Positions 12,840 to 24,655 are shown, numbered from the stretch's first letter. The stretch: 64,000 nt of DNA from Nageia nagi (GCA_050084985.1 JBITNC010000001.1:103664001-103728000), one strand, 5' to 3'. Translations and numbers: made by a program. Notes: a model not told the origin generated them from the letters alone.

Positions 12840-13700
12840 ATTTTAGGATATTTTGGGGTTGGAAAGATATTGCATAATTTGCAAAGGTATGTATATTGGC
12901 CAAAGATGTAAGATCAAGTTGCCAAGTACATAAGGGGGTGTTCTTTGTGTTACATTAGTAATTTGAGTAACAAGAAATTGGGTTTGTATCAGCCACTTAT
13001 AGTACCTTCACATCCTAGGGAGAGTATTTCCATGGATTTTGTGGGAGGATTACCTATGACTAAAAAGGGTCATGACTATTTATTTATTATTTTGTACAGA
13101 TTAAGAAAGATGTGTGTTTTGATTCCATGTAAGAAGACTATAACAAGAAAATATGCTACAAATTTATTCTTTTCTCATGTATGGGTTCATTTTGAATTGC
13201 CTAATTCCATTGTTTTAGATACAGAGAGTAGATTTTTGGACAAGTTTTGGATATGTTTATGGGAAAATATGGATACAAGGTTGAAAAGGAGTACTGACTT
13301 TCATCCTCAAATAAATGGAAAAAATGAGGTGGTCAATAGGATAATAGTTCATCTCTTATAAAAAGCATCCTAATTCTTGGGATGAACATCTTGAATATAT
13401 ACAACATTCATACAATATGTCAATTCATTCTTCCATTAATAAGAGTCCTTTTTAGACTTGTTTTGGTTATTTACCATCTTCACCTTTTGAATGTGTGTTG
13501 GGGTAGCAAAAGGATGAAAGAGATTCACTTGAGAAAGAGAAAATGCAAGTTAAAAAATTTGTTTAAAATATTGGAAAAAATCATTTGAAAGGTTAAGAGC
13601 AACAAGCTAAGCCAAATATAAGATGAGATATGAAAAATATAGATTTAACCATAAGTTTCATGTGAGGTACCATGTTTGGTTGCATTTTAGTAAGTAGAGG
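12840..13700 (+). pseudogene. pol: integrase (chromovirus), decayed
   Basis: The longest open part is 12945-13361, 138 codons. It contains the end of the zinc-binding region (C-S-L-C-Y) and the catalytic core block S-M-D-F-V-G-G-L-P with the first catalytic Asp. The second block reads V-L-D-T-E-S-R-F, keeping Asp in a changed context. The third block reads F-H-P-Q-I-N-G-K-N-E-V-V-N-R, with the third acidic residue retained. Downstream frames at 13382-13700 continue to a GPV-like segment. Integrase would join element DNA to the chromosome. Confidence 0.8.
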
Positions 13701-13942
13701 TTGCAAGGAACATCCAAGAAGTTGAAGTTTATAAGGTATGGACCAGTTAAGATTATGGACTAGTTAAGATTATGGAGCAAGTAAATGAGAATGCTTTTAG
13801 ATTGAATCTACAAGAATATATGAATATCTATTTAGCTATAAATGTTGAGAATTTGAAAATGTATAAGCCATCTATGTTGACCAAAGATGAAGTAGGTTCA
13901 AATTAGATTTTAACATCTCTTGATGAAATAGCTCCTAATACT

Positions 13943-14140
13943 ATGGATGAACTCAAAGAGGATTCCATATTGCAAAATAAAGTTCATGCTACAAGAAGAG
14001 GTGAGATAAAGTTGTGGCTGGTTGGATTGAAAGGATATAATCCTAATAAATCCAAGTTGATGGGAAAGTCCAATGTTAGGGATTTGTATCTTCATCTATG
14101 CATTTGTGGTACCAAATGCTTTCTCATTAGGAAGGTGTGA
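13943..14140 (+). pseudogene. Chromodomain-like integrase tail
   Basis: A 65-codon frame at the 3' end of pol, just before the 3' LTR. The order I-L-x-x-K-V-x-x-T-R-R-G, then L-W-L-V-x-L-K-G-Y, matches the chromodomain at the integrase C-terminus of plant chromoviruses (usual form I-L-x-x-x-V-x-S-T-R-x-G...FLVKWKG). The W-K-G core has decayed to L-K-G. Such domains direct insertion towards marked chromatin. Confidence 0.55.
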
Positions 14141-14154
14141 TTTGGACTTGATTG

Positions 14155-14856
14155 TGTTAGGTTATTTATATAATAGTAGTACTCATTCTAGAGGTATTTG
14201 TGCTTGGTGATAGATTGAATACTAAAATTATAATTTGATAAACATACAAAACCATGCCATTGGTGGCTTGCTATATTATATCTAGCATGTCAATTATGTG
14301 CACCTTGATGATTTAGTAGGGGAAATTGAAGGGACATCGATGTTTTAGGTAATTGAGAAGTTCAATGTATTCAACAAGCATCTTGGAGATGATTACAAGA
14401 TTATTTAAGGGGAGTGCTCCTCTTGATTCTATAACAAGGAACAAGAGAGTGTTGTAGGGTTTTGGGATTATAATATTTGAAGGAAGACCAAGAGTCATTC
14501 CTGAATTATGTAGTTTTGAGATTATTTCTTCTTACTATAGGAGATTATAGTAATTGTAGAAGATTGTATTGGCATTATATTGATGGTATTTCTCTATGCA
14601 TGTAATATTATAATATAGATAGATAATAAAAAGAAAATACTCAAATTCCATGCTAGAGTAGCCTATATTGGGTGAACCAGGGTAAAATCAGTATGTTGAT
14701 CTTGTTGTATGTTTGGGATTGCTAGTTTGTAGTTTTACATTATGTAATATCAAAATTTATATGCTATTATATGATCTTATAATGGTGAATAATTGTTTGA
14801 TTGAATCTATAAGTGAGGATCCAAGTATGCTATAAGCATTTGATGATTACAAATCA
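14155..14856 (+). repeat. Chromovirus LTR (3' LTR, shared by two internal regions)
   Basis: 702 bp, TGTTAG start and CA end, homologous to 8720-9402. It is followed at 14857 by a decayed PBS ('tgttgtaagagatcttatg' in place of TGGTATCAGAGC) and a second gag region. It therefore acts both as 3' LTR of the left element and as 5' LTR of the right one. Confidence 0.85.
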
Positions 14857-16311
14857 TGTTGTAAGAGATCTTATGTATGCAAAATTTGTGGTTGAAATTT
14901 TAGAAATTTCATGCCACCACCTACATAATTTTTTATGTTCAAGAGGAGATATCAAAGACCAATGTTGATTTTATATGATTTTAAGATTGTTTAAAGGGTT
15001 AGAGTGATAGAAATGGTTAATGTAGAGGAGTAATAGTCTATTTTTGATACCATGTTAGATGCCAACTTTGAAAGGAGATATTTGGTAATGGGAAGCCATT
15101 TGGCTTGTTCAGTTGAGTTGTTGGATGCTGGAGCAAATGTAAATGTTAATAAGAGATATCATGATGTAATTGGAAGACCCAATTCATCATCTTCATCAAA
15201 CCAAGTTCCATTCAAGGTGGAGGCCAAAGTGCACATTCCTACTTTTGAATGAGAGGTTGATATGAACAAGGTGAACAATTGGTTGGAATAATTGGAGGCT
15301 TATTTCCAAATTCATGGTGTTATAAATGATGTTGATAAAATCTCTTTTGCTACATTAAATATGAGTGGACATCCTTTATTTTGGTTGGAAATCCATATAG
15401 AAACTCTTTTTCATAAATAATTATCAAAAATATCTTCTTGAAATAAATTTAAGGAGTTGTTAAGAGATCAATTTTATCCACTATGATATTATGATAAACA
15501 ATTAATGAAATGGCAATTCTTTATAAAATAAAGAGAATAAAATATTAAATAATACACTACAAATTTTATAAAAGAAGCTACTTGGCTTAGGGTTTTACTA
15601 AAATATGCTCAAACTTTAATAAAGTACAATGTAGGTCTACACAATCATTTGTTAAAGACTATCATGTTATTTAATCCTACTAATTTTAATCAAGTGTGTG
15701 TGCAAGCATAATACATAGAGGAGGATGATAAAGCAAGGATACAATATGATGAATACAAGAAGGATTCTAATTCAAGCTGAGGACTAGAGAAATGTAAATC
15801 TCAAGATAAAGAAAAAGGTAAGAAAGAAACAAATACCACTAATAAATGTTGGAAATTACATCAGAAATTACATCTATATAAGCATAATAACAAGGAGAAA
15901 ACTAATGTTATGGTTCTTAGATGTGAAGATATTGAAGGAAGTTCAAATTTTGATGAGAAAATAAATTTTTCATCCCTTCAAATGGTTGAAGAACCTCAAG
16001 ACATTGAAGAACAAAGGATTGAATTATTCCATCTTAAAATTCAAATTAAGAAAAACAAAGTAGATTACATTTTTTACCTATATTCTCAAGCTAATTTGAT
16101 TTTAGAGACTATGGTGAGTAATTTGGAATTAGAAATTTTCAACCATCCAAATCCATATCCTTTGGATTGGTGCATTGCAATATTAGTTTTCAAGTCACTA
16201 AATAATGTAAGTTGAAATATACTATTTGTACAAAGTATATTGATGAAGTTTGGTTGATGTTTTTGCTTTAGATATTTATGGTGTTATTCTTGGTAACCCT
16301 TATATGTGGGA
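14857..16311 (+). pseudogene. Second chromovirus interior: gag to protease, decayed
   Basis: Aligns with 9403-10920 of the left element: the gag start with 'ggagatatttggtaatggg', the 'tatcatgatgtaattggaag' phrase, the gag core at 15300-15700, and protease at 15910-16300. One open frame at 15910-16215 is the region between gag and protease. The zinc knuckle region is largely deleted near 15830-15850. The region is interrupted at 16311 by the Copia insertion and resumes at 24429. Confidence 0.8.
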
Positions 16312-16815
16312 TGAAGGAACTAACACTAACAAAAAAATTCCTAAACAACCAAGATCTCTTGAAAACTCACATACACATCTAACAATCTCAGAAATAAGAT
16401 AATATCACAAAGTAACTCAAGATGTAAAGTGGTTTCTCCAACTAGAAGTACATCCACTAACTAGATTTTTACTTCAATCACAAATATAGCTCTCTTAAAA
16501 TTCTCATAATCTCAACTCCTACACTTCTATCCTATAGCATAACTTTACTCCATAATTGATGTGTAATCATAAAGAGGGAGCCTTGTATTTATAGGCTAAA
16601 ATACTTCTTTGGATCATCTTTTTATCCAATGTACAAAAGCATGACATGCACATCCTTTTACCTAACAGGCATGCTCATGACATGGAGTGTAGGACAAGTT
16701 ATATTATCATTTTCACTTAAATACTTAAGGTATCAAATTAAACCTTTAAGTATTAGTGAACTTACATAGAATATTTAATACAAATATTTACAACAATATA
16801 TTATATATTCCAACA
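16312..16815 (-). repeat. Copia-2 3' LTR
   Basis: 504 bp; on the minus strand it starts TGTTGGAATATA and ends CCTTCA. It is preceded on the minus strand by a clean PPT. It aligns with 23919-24423 with moderate divergence. Confidence 0.9.
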
Positions 16816-16825
16816 CTCCCCCTTA
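16816..16825 (-). other. Copia-2 polypurine tract
   Basis: The minus strand reads TAAGGGGGAG immediately before the 3' LTR. This is the usual plus-strand primer of plant Copia elements. Confidence 0.9.
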
Positions 16826-17288
16826 ATGTAATATTGGGATAGAGCAAGTAAGAGAGAAAAAAAAGAGAAAGTAAGAGAGTTCTCCTCCAAATTTATACAA
16901 TAGAGATGAGAACTTTTTACATATTTGTAAAGTAAGAAAGATCTATTTTGGGACTTACTACTTTGCCAAATACAATCATTAGCCACAACTAGTTTCAATG
17001 TACATGAAGTAGTCATCCAACTAAAAGTTATGAAAAGTCTCCAAGAGCCTGCATACTTGAGGTAAGTAACCTACAATCTCAAAGGAACCTATAAGTCATA
17101 AGTAGCTCAAATAACAAGATCAGTTAGATGCATCATATTCATATAAAAAAGAATAGATGAATCATACAAATGCCATCATGAACTGATCAATGGTGTACTA
17201 TAAGTCATCACAAAGATGCCATGCCAAAAACTTACAGTCACTTGCTATATATAAAACATGTGTTGATTATCATTACAAAATAGAGTAT

Positions 17289-17508
17289 GCACATATGAGT
17301 TTCTCATAAATGGATAACTGAGTAGTGCCAAAAGACACATATGAGTTCCTCACACATGGATAATTGAACAATGGTAGATTGATCAAAAATACAATATGCA
17401 CATATGAGTTCCTCACATATGGATAATTGAATAGTGCCAAAAGACACATAAGAGTTCCTCATACATGGATAACTAAATAGTGCAAGATTGGCTAATATTC
17501 ATAAAAAG
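17289..17508. repeat. 109-bp minisatellite, two copies of a two-part unit
   Basis: The phrase 'acatatgagttcctcacacatgg' and close variants begin at about 17291, 17337, 17400 and 17446, giving spacings of 46, 63 and 46 bases. This is a higher-order unit of 109 bp (46+63) present about twice, between the RNase H remnant and the PPT of Copia-2. Confidence 0.85.
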
Positions 17509-17679
17509 TTTATCATGTAGAGGGAACTTACCATGAAGGTGTACAATAAAATCAAAACTATATAGCATAAAATCCTCCTAGAGGTGAAGTTGTCATCATA
17601 AATATGAATTCAACACAAGAATTCAAACTTCACTCCTTTTTGAGGATAACTTCACCAACCTGATAGCATCCCTAAGCTT

Positions 17680-18600
17680 ATAGAATTAAGATTCTAGGAG
17701 GGGCTTGGTGAACAAATTAGCGAATTTCAAGGTGGATGGATAATACTCCATGTGTATGATGCGATCAAGAACCTTCTTTTTGATAAAATGGGCATGGATT
17801 TCCACATGTTTTATTCTCTAATAGAACATAGGATTCTTAACCAAAGAAAATAGCATACCATGCTATGTCTGATATATACTTAAATTGAATAAGGTAAGTA
17901 TAATCCTTATATTGATACACTTTCATTCCAATATAGTAGTGCATGAGACCAAGATCAGTCATTTCAAATATTTCTTTAAGATTAGATATGCACTCTTGAA
18001 TGATTTTTTCATTATTCCCAGTAATCAAAAGATCATCCACATAAAAGAGAATCAAGACCACATATTTTTCTTGACTGAGCACATATAAATCAAAGTTAGA
18101 AAAACACTTGAAGAAACTAATATCTACAAAGTACCCTAAACTCTTTCTATACTAGGCTCTAGGTGCTTGCTTAAGTCTATACAATGACTTCTTTAGCTTA
18201 CACACAAAGGACTCTTTACCTTCTATAATAAACCCTTCTAGCTGATTCATGAAGATTTCTATGTCTAAGTCACCATTGAGAAATGTACTCTTAACATCAA
18301 GTTCAAAAACTTTCTATTTTTGAGCTGCAAAAAGAGTAAGGATAACTCTTATAGTAGGCATCTTTACCATGGGAGCAAAGGTTTCTTCATAATCTACATC
18401 ATATTTTTGAGAAAAACCTTTAGCTACTAACCTTGCCTTGTATTTATTGATATATACTATTGAATTGAAATTGAATTTATAGATCCACTTATTACCAATC
18501 ATATTCTTTTCATTGGGATAAGGAATCAAGTCCTAGTTTTACTTTTTACAAATGCTTCATACTCAACTTTTATGGCTTCCATCTAGCACTCATGCTTAGA
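17680..18600 (-). pseudogene. Copia-2 RT and RNase H tail, decayed
   Basis: RT N-terminal block at 18529-18314 (N-K-W-I-Y-K-x-[23 protein letters not shown]). RT palm block at 18082-17837 with intact Y-V-D-D at 18032-18043. A K-H-V-E-I-H-x-H-F-I segment near 17780-17810 is the C-terminal part of Copia RNase H. It follows the RT too closely, so the RT thumb and most of RNase H are deleted. Stops and shifts separate the blocks. Confidence 0.85.
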
Positions 18601-18705
18601 AGCTTCTTTGAAGGTTGAGGACTCATACTTGTTGTCAATTTTGGTAATTAAAAATTTGTTCAAAGTCATGCTCCTTATTATCCTTTGTGTTAGAGAATTT
18701 TATTT

Positions 18706-19467
18706 TTAAGATGACTTATCTACATCAATATCCAACCAGCTAGGAGCAATTGAAGAGTCTTGTAGATCATCAACATCCTTATTAGAAGCAAATTCATCAA
18801 GAAGTCCATTAAACTTTACATCTCTTGAAATGAACACTACTTTATAAGTTGGAGAGTAGAGCTTGTAGCCTCTGTGTTGACTATCATAACCCATAAAGAT
18901 GCATTTTATAGCTTTTTTATCCAACTTCTTTCTTTTATCTGAAATAATGTAGAAGAATGCTTCACAATCAAACACCCTAAGGTGAGAAATGTTAGGTTTT
19001 CTTCCTGACCATGCCTCAAAAGGATTTTTACTCTGAAAAAAATTTATGAGACACCTATTCAAGGTGTAAATAGCAATGCTTATAGCATCACCCCATAAGA
19101 ATTTAAGAAGATTACGCAATATGCATCTAACCATTTCCATAATTATTCTATTTTTCCTTATAGCAATACTATTCTACTAAGGAGTTTATGGAATTGTAAA
19201 TTGCCTATTGATTCTATACTTAGCACAATAGTCACTAAACTCATTGATATTATATTCTCTTCTATTATCTGATCTCAACATCTTAATTTTGAGGTTAGTT
19301 TGATTCTCAATAAAGACCCTAAAAACCCTAAAAATTTTAAAGGTTTGATCATTGTGTTCAATTAGATACCCTAAGGTCATCCTACTATAGTTATCAATGA
19401 AGGTTAAAATGTAAGATGCTCCTTCAAACAACTTAGTTTGAAATGGATCTATCAAATCTAAATGCAT
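18706..19467 (-). pseudogene. Copia-2 integrase, decayed
   Basis: Catalytic core at 19467-19186 with H-L-D-L-I (first Asp), TFIDNYSR and L-R-S-D-N (second Asp). The third block near 19150-19180, normally N-G-V-V-E-R-K-N, reads I-A-I-R-K-N, so the catalytic Glu is gone. The C-terminal part (19140-18706) keeps A-I-Y-T-L-N-R, P-F-E-A-W, H-L-R-V-F-D and F-M-G-Y. Confidence 0.85.
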
Positions 19468-19499
19468 AATTTGAAGAGTTTGAGATGCTCTTGTTGTCT

Positions 19500-20400
19500 T
19501 GTCCGTTTCAAACTTTTATCTATGCATCTTACTAAGAATGCACTTCTTACATAGACTAATGAAAGAAGAAATTAAAGGTAAACTTTCCATAAGTTCTTGG
19601 TCTTTCATGACTAACATACTCTTGTGGTTAAGGTGCCCTAAATGATGGTGCCAAAGATTGCATTTACAATACACATTAGAAGTAAGACATGTCTTTGATG
19701 GAACTTAATCCATAATGTAGAGGTTATCTTTCATATATCCTTTAACCAAAATGGTAAGTCCTTTCTGAATGCACCAAGATTAAGAGTAAAACTCAAAAGA
19801 GTGCCCTTTTCTAGCAATTTAGATGATAAAGAGAAGGTTCATCCTTAGCTTAGGAACATAAAGAACATTTTCAAGAATCTTTCCATGTATCAGCACACTC
19901 TTAATTTCTTGAAATTCAAGGGTAAAGATATCACCTATCACAATTGCATCCTTTTAATACTTGTGAAAGCTCTCAAAAAATGTTTTCAAGGCATAGGTGA
20001 TTAGTGCAACCAAAGTCAACAATCTATTTATATGAAAAAGAGAAATACAATGAGTAGAGCATTATAGCAAAACTAGCATTAATATTTTTCTTTCTTTTGT
20101 ATTTCTTTACATTTCCATTGCCTTTGTTATTTTCCTCTCTTTTCCTTTTGTAGCAATCAATTTTTTTATGACCTTGAATACCATAGTAGTTAGAATTACC
20201 ATTAAACTTTTTCTTAGGATAAGGAGTGTTTGCTTTACCTTTTCCATCTTTTTTCTTGAAATAATTATTGTTTCCATTATTCCTACTACTGTGGTTGTTG
20301 TTTCTATTATTCCTATTGCAGTTGTATACATTACCTCTTTTTTCAAACCTTTGGAGGAAGAAGGATAAGATATCTTTTGATGGTTGAACTTCTTTTTGAA
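19500..20400 (-). pseudogene. Copia-2 gag end, protease and pre-integrase region, decayed
   Basis: Pre-integrase motif W-H-H-H-L-G-H-L-N at about 19630-19670. A decayed zinc knuckle (Y-G-I-Q-G-H-K-K-I-D-C) at about 20150-20200. An asparagine-rich gag linker at 20200-20346 around N-N-N repeats. No intact D-S/T-G protease site was found. Confidence 0.7.
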
Positions 20401-20619
20401 AGGAGTTTTGGTTTATCCAAGAGCAATGTTATTATCTTTAGGAGAAAAAATCAACCTTTTATTGTTAAGGGTTTCCTCATACTTCAATAGATGCTTTGAA
20501 AGGTTCTCCAGGGAGAAGACATCTTCATCATGAAGCCTTATTTTTATAACTATCACAAAGTTTCTAAATTTTGAAGAAAGGTTTTGAAGAATGATGAAGA
20601 CTATAAACTCATCATTGAT

Positions 20620-20931
20620 TCAATTGCATCTACAAGCAATAAGTTGGATCCTTAAGTTGATGATTTTGTTCAAGTAGATAGCCATATTTTCATCTTCTTC
20701 TTGATGAGATTGAAGCAACTCTTGAAGTATAGTAAACCTTCTTGAAAATTTTGAACCAAGGTAGACTTGCTTAAGTTTATCCCATGATTCTTTTGCTGAT
20801 GTTGAAGAGGAAATCATCAAGAGCACATTATCTAAAACTACATGGTAAATCATAGAGGTTGCTAACTCATTCTTTATGTTATAAGCCTTTAGTGCCTTCT
20901 CATCTGTAGGAGGTACAAGGTTCTCATTCAC
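20620..20931 (-). pseudogene. Copia-2 gag core, partly open
   Basis: 103-codon frame with the hallmark of Copia gag: A-K-E-S-W-D-K-L-K-Q-V-Y, then a Q-E-L-L-Q-S...M-A-I-Y-L-N-K segment. The N-terminal part continues upstream, through stops, to about 21010, with a G-G-S-N-Y-G-I start. Confidence 0.8.
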
Positions 20932-21959
20932 TATTTGACAAAGCTTCCTTGCTTATAATTTAGCTCTCATTTAAGGTTCTCAAATTCCATAGTTGGAACC
21001 ACCAAGAATGTGTTTGGGTAAGAAGGATTCTCCTATTTGCTACGTTAGAATGTGAAATAATAAGCATGTAGTTTTGATAAACATCATTAAATGTTAAGTT
21101 TTAATCAAGTAAATAATACATGTTACATGTAACACTAAATGCATGCTTGATTTGATTAACAAGTGCAAATGTTTTACAATTCAAACAATAACCCATGTAA
21201 CCAAATACATTTCTCATCTCAAGAACTGTAGATGTAGAGTGACATTGTTTAAGCTTGTTTTTTTATCTAAAAATTAAGCCTTCACTTGGATGCCCACACA
21301 AGAGGAGCCCAAGTACTACAAATCTTCAACCAGTTCCCCTTGGGTAGCAATATACTCTTATAAAGAGAAGTACTAGCTATTTTCTAATGTTTCAACATGT
21401 ATTGGATTGGCCAAATTACTAATCTTGATTAGGTTTCAAGTTGTTCTCCTAGGTTGTTAGGATAATCCCTAAATGGATGTGTGTACATGAGGTATCACTA
21501 CACACATGCCTATTCACCTAATAGAGTTATGTATAGACCAATAGAGAACTTAAGGGTAATTAAGAAGTATGAACTTTTCACCACTTGGATCATTGGAATT
21601 AAAGGCTCCAGTCTACTTGTCCTCACCTCATGGCTCCCCAAACAAGTCATGTTGTAGAATGTATGTGTAGATGTATTCATTCTAGGGGGTTGCTTATAGC
21701 AATGTTTGTGTTTTTATTTTCATAATCAAATAAATAAAAATGTAAAACATAAAGTAAAGTGCATAAATGAAACATTATCCATTCATAACTTGAAACCTAA
21801 GTGTCCAATGGGTTTTGTTTACTAACCCCTAAAGGATATCTTTACACAAGACCTTATTTTTCTCAAGTTTATTTTGCAAAAAAAAAGAGAAATAATTAAG
21901 CATAAGCATGTATTAATTTCAAAAATTTGCATAAGTTATTTTTGCATGAAGGATAAATA

Positions 21960-22320
21960 CTCAACATGTATCTTTTAACTTAAGGAATTAAGTCCTAAGC
22001 ATGCAACATTAACTTAAAAATTTAAGTCTTAAGCATGCATTTATTAACTTAAAAATTTTTAAGTAATAAGCATAAGTACTTATCTTAAGCATGCATCATT
22101 TAAAGTTAAGTACTAAGCATGTACCATTAACTTCAAAAATTTAATTCCTTGAGCATACGTTAACTTAAAAAAATTAATCTCTAAGCATTAAGCAAAAAAT
22201 GCATCATTAACTTAATAAGTAATAAGCATGCATATTTTAACTTAAAATTATAATTTAAGTTAGTAACTTAAAAAATTTAAGCTCTAAAAATTTTAAAGTA
22301 AAAGAATTTCACAAATATTT
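21960..22320. repeat. AT-rich degenerate tandem array
   Basis: The core 'ttaacttaaaaatttaagt' plus 'aagcatgcat' recurs at least seven times with 35-50-bp spacing. Many units contain the self-complementary pieces ttaagt/acttaa and gcatgc, so the array can fold on itself. Confidence 0.75.
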
Positions 22321-22789
22321 CCCCCTTAATTTACTTAAAAAAATAACCCCTAAGATAGCACATTAATTTTGGACTTAAAAAACTAACTTTTAAGCATATA
22401 ACAAATTATCTCTCTTTTTGCTTTAAAATGATTATAAGTAAGATGATTAATACTTAATTAGGTAAGTGTATTTAAAAAATGTAAAGTAATATTACTTTAA
22501 TTTTTACCCTAAAAATTATATTTCACTTACCTAAGTAAAGAGAAATGATCATGAGCTAACTTTTCATTCAAAAAAGAATTAAATAGAGAAATGAATATTT
22601 ATACTCCATGTGAAAGCATTAATTTCAACTTTTACCTTTTACTCCATGCCAAGAGAGTCATCAAAAAATTAATGCTAGTAGGTTAAAAAAAATTTAATCC
22701 AAGCAATGATGGTGGGCATGTATGAAAAAAACTAGAGAAGAGAGAAAAAAAAAGGAAAGGAAGGAGGCACCAACAAAGCCCACATAGGA

Positions 22790-23115
22790 GGGGCTAGTGG
22801 AAGGCATAGGGTTAAGGCGATCATGCTAGGGAATGCACAATAGAGGGGGTAATGGATTAGAGGTGGTAGTAGCATTGGGGTGAGGCTATAGAGGTGGGAT
22901 AGTAGAAGCTATGGAGGTATCAAAGGTTGCGAGGGTGGGGCAACAAGCCATAGAGAGATGGAGGCTATGAGGGTAGCAGTGGGTGGAGGATGGTAGCAGC
23001 CACAAAGGTAGCAAAGGTCATAAGGGGAGGCCATGGAGGGTGGTGGAGATTGGTGACGGTGGGAGGGTGTATGTGAGGTCATGATGGGAGGCCACATAGG
23101 GCATCAGAGGTGGTC
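22790..23115. repeat. G-rich GGNGG/GAGG tract
   Basis: Plus strand very rich in 'gaggtgg', 'gggtggagg', 'tatggaggtagc' and similar triplet-like phrases, in strong contrast to the AT-rich surroundings. Loose repetition of about 30 bp. Confidence 0.65.
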
Positions 23116-23900
23116 AGGAAGTGGGGCCATATGGAGGAAACTGAGAAGAACATAGGAAATTGAACTCTACTTCTAGTTTGCTACATTTATGCCACCTAAC
23201 CCTAACCCTCACATGATGGAGAGGAATAGCTAGCAAAGATAATAAGGTTGCAAGTTTAGATAATTAAGGTTCCAATTTTAGGCCATGGGTTGAGATGTTT
23301 GGGGGTGCAATTTAAGATGGTTAGTGGTGATCTTTTAGGCTAAGCTGATGGCCATAGATATGGGGCAAGTTGGTGGGCCTCCAATATCAATTTTGATTTA
23401 AAAAATATATTCAAATATCTATTTTTTTGGCCACCAAAAAAAAAATCTCCTCATTTTTTTTTATTTTTGATTAAATATATTGTATGTACAAAAAATAAGA
23501 GTCCCTTTTTTTGTTTCAACAACAAATAACATATAAAAATATTGTAATTTTTATACAAAAATGAATAAATAAAAAAAATTGCAAAATAGTCAAAGTTGTG
23601 ACTAATAATATATTTTTGTTATATCCTAAATATCTTAGGTAGAAAAATTTATCCCCCAAAAAATAGTTGCAACTATCATAAAATAAGAAAATGTGTAACA
23701 ATAATATATTTGTAAGGAAAATTTCCTCAACCATATTGCAACTCACTAATAAACAATATTAATTATACCTTTAAGAAATAAATAGATAAACTTGAAGGAC
23801 AAAAGGAGGAAATTATACCTTGAATTATTTACCTCACCAATGTAATCTTCAAAGTAATGTTGAAGAAGAGCCTTCACACCAAGAAGAAGAGCTTTCACAC

Positions 23901-23915
23901 TAAGCTCTGATACCA
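23901..23915 (-). other. Copia-2 primer binding site (initiator Met tRNA)
   Basis: The minus strand reads TGGTATCAGAGCTTA, three bases from the end of the 5' LTR. Confidence 0.92.
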
Positions 23916-23918
23916 ATT

Positions 23919-24423
23919 TGAAGGAACTAATACTAACAAGATAATTCCTAAACAACCAAAATCTCTTGAAAGCTCACAATACACATCTAACAATCTCACA
24001 AATAAAACAATCTCACAAAGTAACACAAGATGTAAAGTGGTTCCTCCAACTAGGAGTACATCCACTAACTAGATATTTACTTCAATCATAAATACAACTC
24101 TCTTACAATTCTCCTAATCTCAACTCCTACACTTCTATCCTATAGCATAACTTTACTTCACAAATTGTGTGTAATCAAAAAGAGGGAGCCTTCTATTGAT
24201 AGTCCAAAATCCCTCTTTGGATCACCTTTTTATCCAATGTATACAAGCATGACATGCACATCCTTTTACCCAAGGGGCATGCTCATGACATGGAGTGTAG
24301 GAGAACTTACATTATCATATTCACTTAAATACTTAATATATCAAATGATACCCTTAATTATTAGTGAAATTACATAGAAGATTTAATACAAACCTTTACA
24401 ATAATGCATTATACATTCCAACA
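23919..24423 (-). repeat. Copia-2 5' LTR
   Basis: 505 bp; TGTTGGAATG at 24423 on the minus strand, CCTTCA at 23919. Paired with 16312-16815. Confidence 0.9.
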
Positions 24424-24428
24424 TGGGA

Positions 24429-24655
24429 TAGAGATGGTATCTATTGAAAAGATTTAAAAAATTAAGATAGGTGAAAGATGGAAAGGTATTTCTATCTAGT
24501 GCATATAAAAGTAGAAAAAAGCTACCTTTGGTCACTTCTAGGCATGTAAATTTTTTTGTAAATGCTTCTAATTTTTTCTTTTTTAATGATCATGTTAAAA
24601 ATATCAGCTCAAGTGATGTAAATCTCATGCTATCAGCAACATGCAATACTGAATG
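24429..24655 (+). pseudogene. Second chromovirus interior, continuation
   Basis: Continues the sequence broken at 16311. It aligns with 10929-11135, including the 'gcatataaaagta' and 'aaagctacctttggtcacttct' phrases, then ends abruptly near 24655. The rest of this copy's pol is missing. Confidence 0.8.

Larger units (their letters stand above)
8720..14856 (+). mobile_element. Decayed Ty3/gypsy chromovirus-type element
   Basis: Complete but dead LTR retrotransposon of about 6.1 kb: LTR 8720-9402, Met-tRNA PBS at 9403, gag with zinc knuckle, protease, RT, RNase H, integrase, chromodomain-like tail, and LTR 14155-14856. All reading frames carry stops. The two LTRs are clearly diverged, so it is old. 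The second LTR is immediately followed by another internal region of the same family, so no right-hand TSD is visible. The chromovirus label rests on the domain order and the C-terminal chromodomain-like segment. Confidence 0.85.
21060..23900 (-). other. 2.8-kb noncoding leader of Copia-2
   Basis: No coding motif between PBS and gag, an unusually long distance for Copia. It holds an AT-rich tandem array and a G-rich tract (listed separately). It may contain another old insertion, for example an LTR, but I could not fix ends or a TSD. Confidence 0.5.
16312..24423 (-). mobile_element. Nested Copia retrotransposon (Copia-2)
   Basis: 8,112-bp Ty1/copia element on the minus strand, inserted in the chromovirus protease region. 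TSD TGGGA flanks it (16307-16311 and 24424-24428). Removing it rejoins 'tatatgtggga' to 'tagagatgg', as in the uninterrupted copy at 10913-10933. Order on the minus strand: LTR, PBS, long leader, gag, pre-integrase, integrase, RT, RNase H tail, PPT, LTR. All frames are broken. Domain order INT before RT fixes it as Copia. Confidence 0.92.

Noticed and set aside
17289-17508. Regularly spaced repeats resembling a CRISPR array
   Set aside because: Half-units differ from one another, spacers are themselves repeated, and the setting is a plant retrotransposon. It is a minisatellite.
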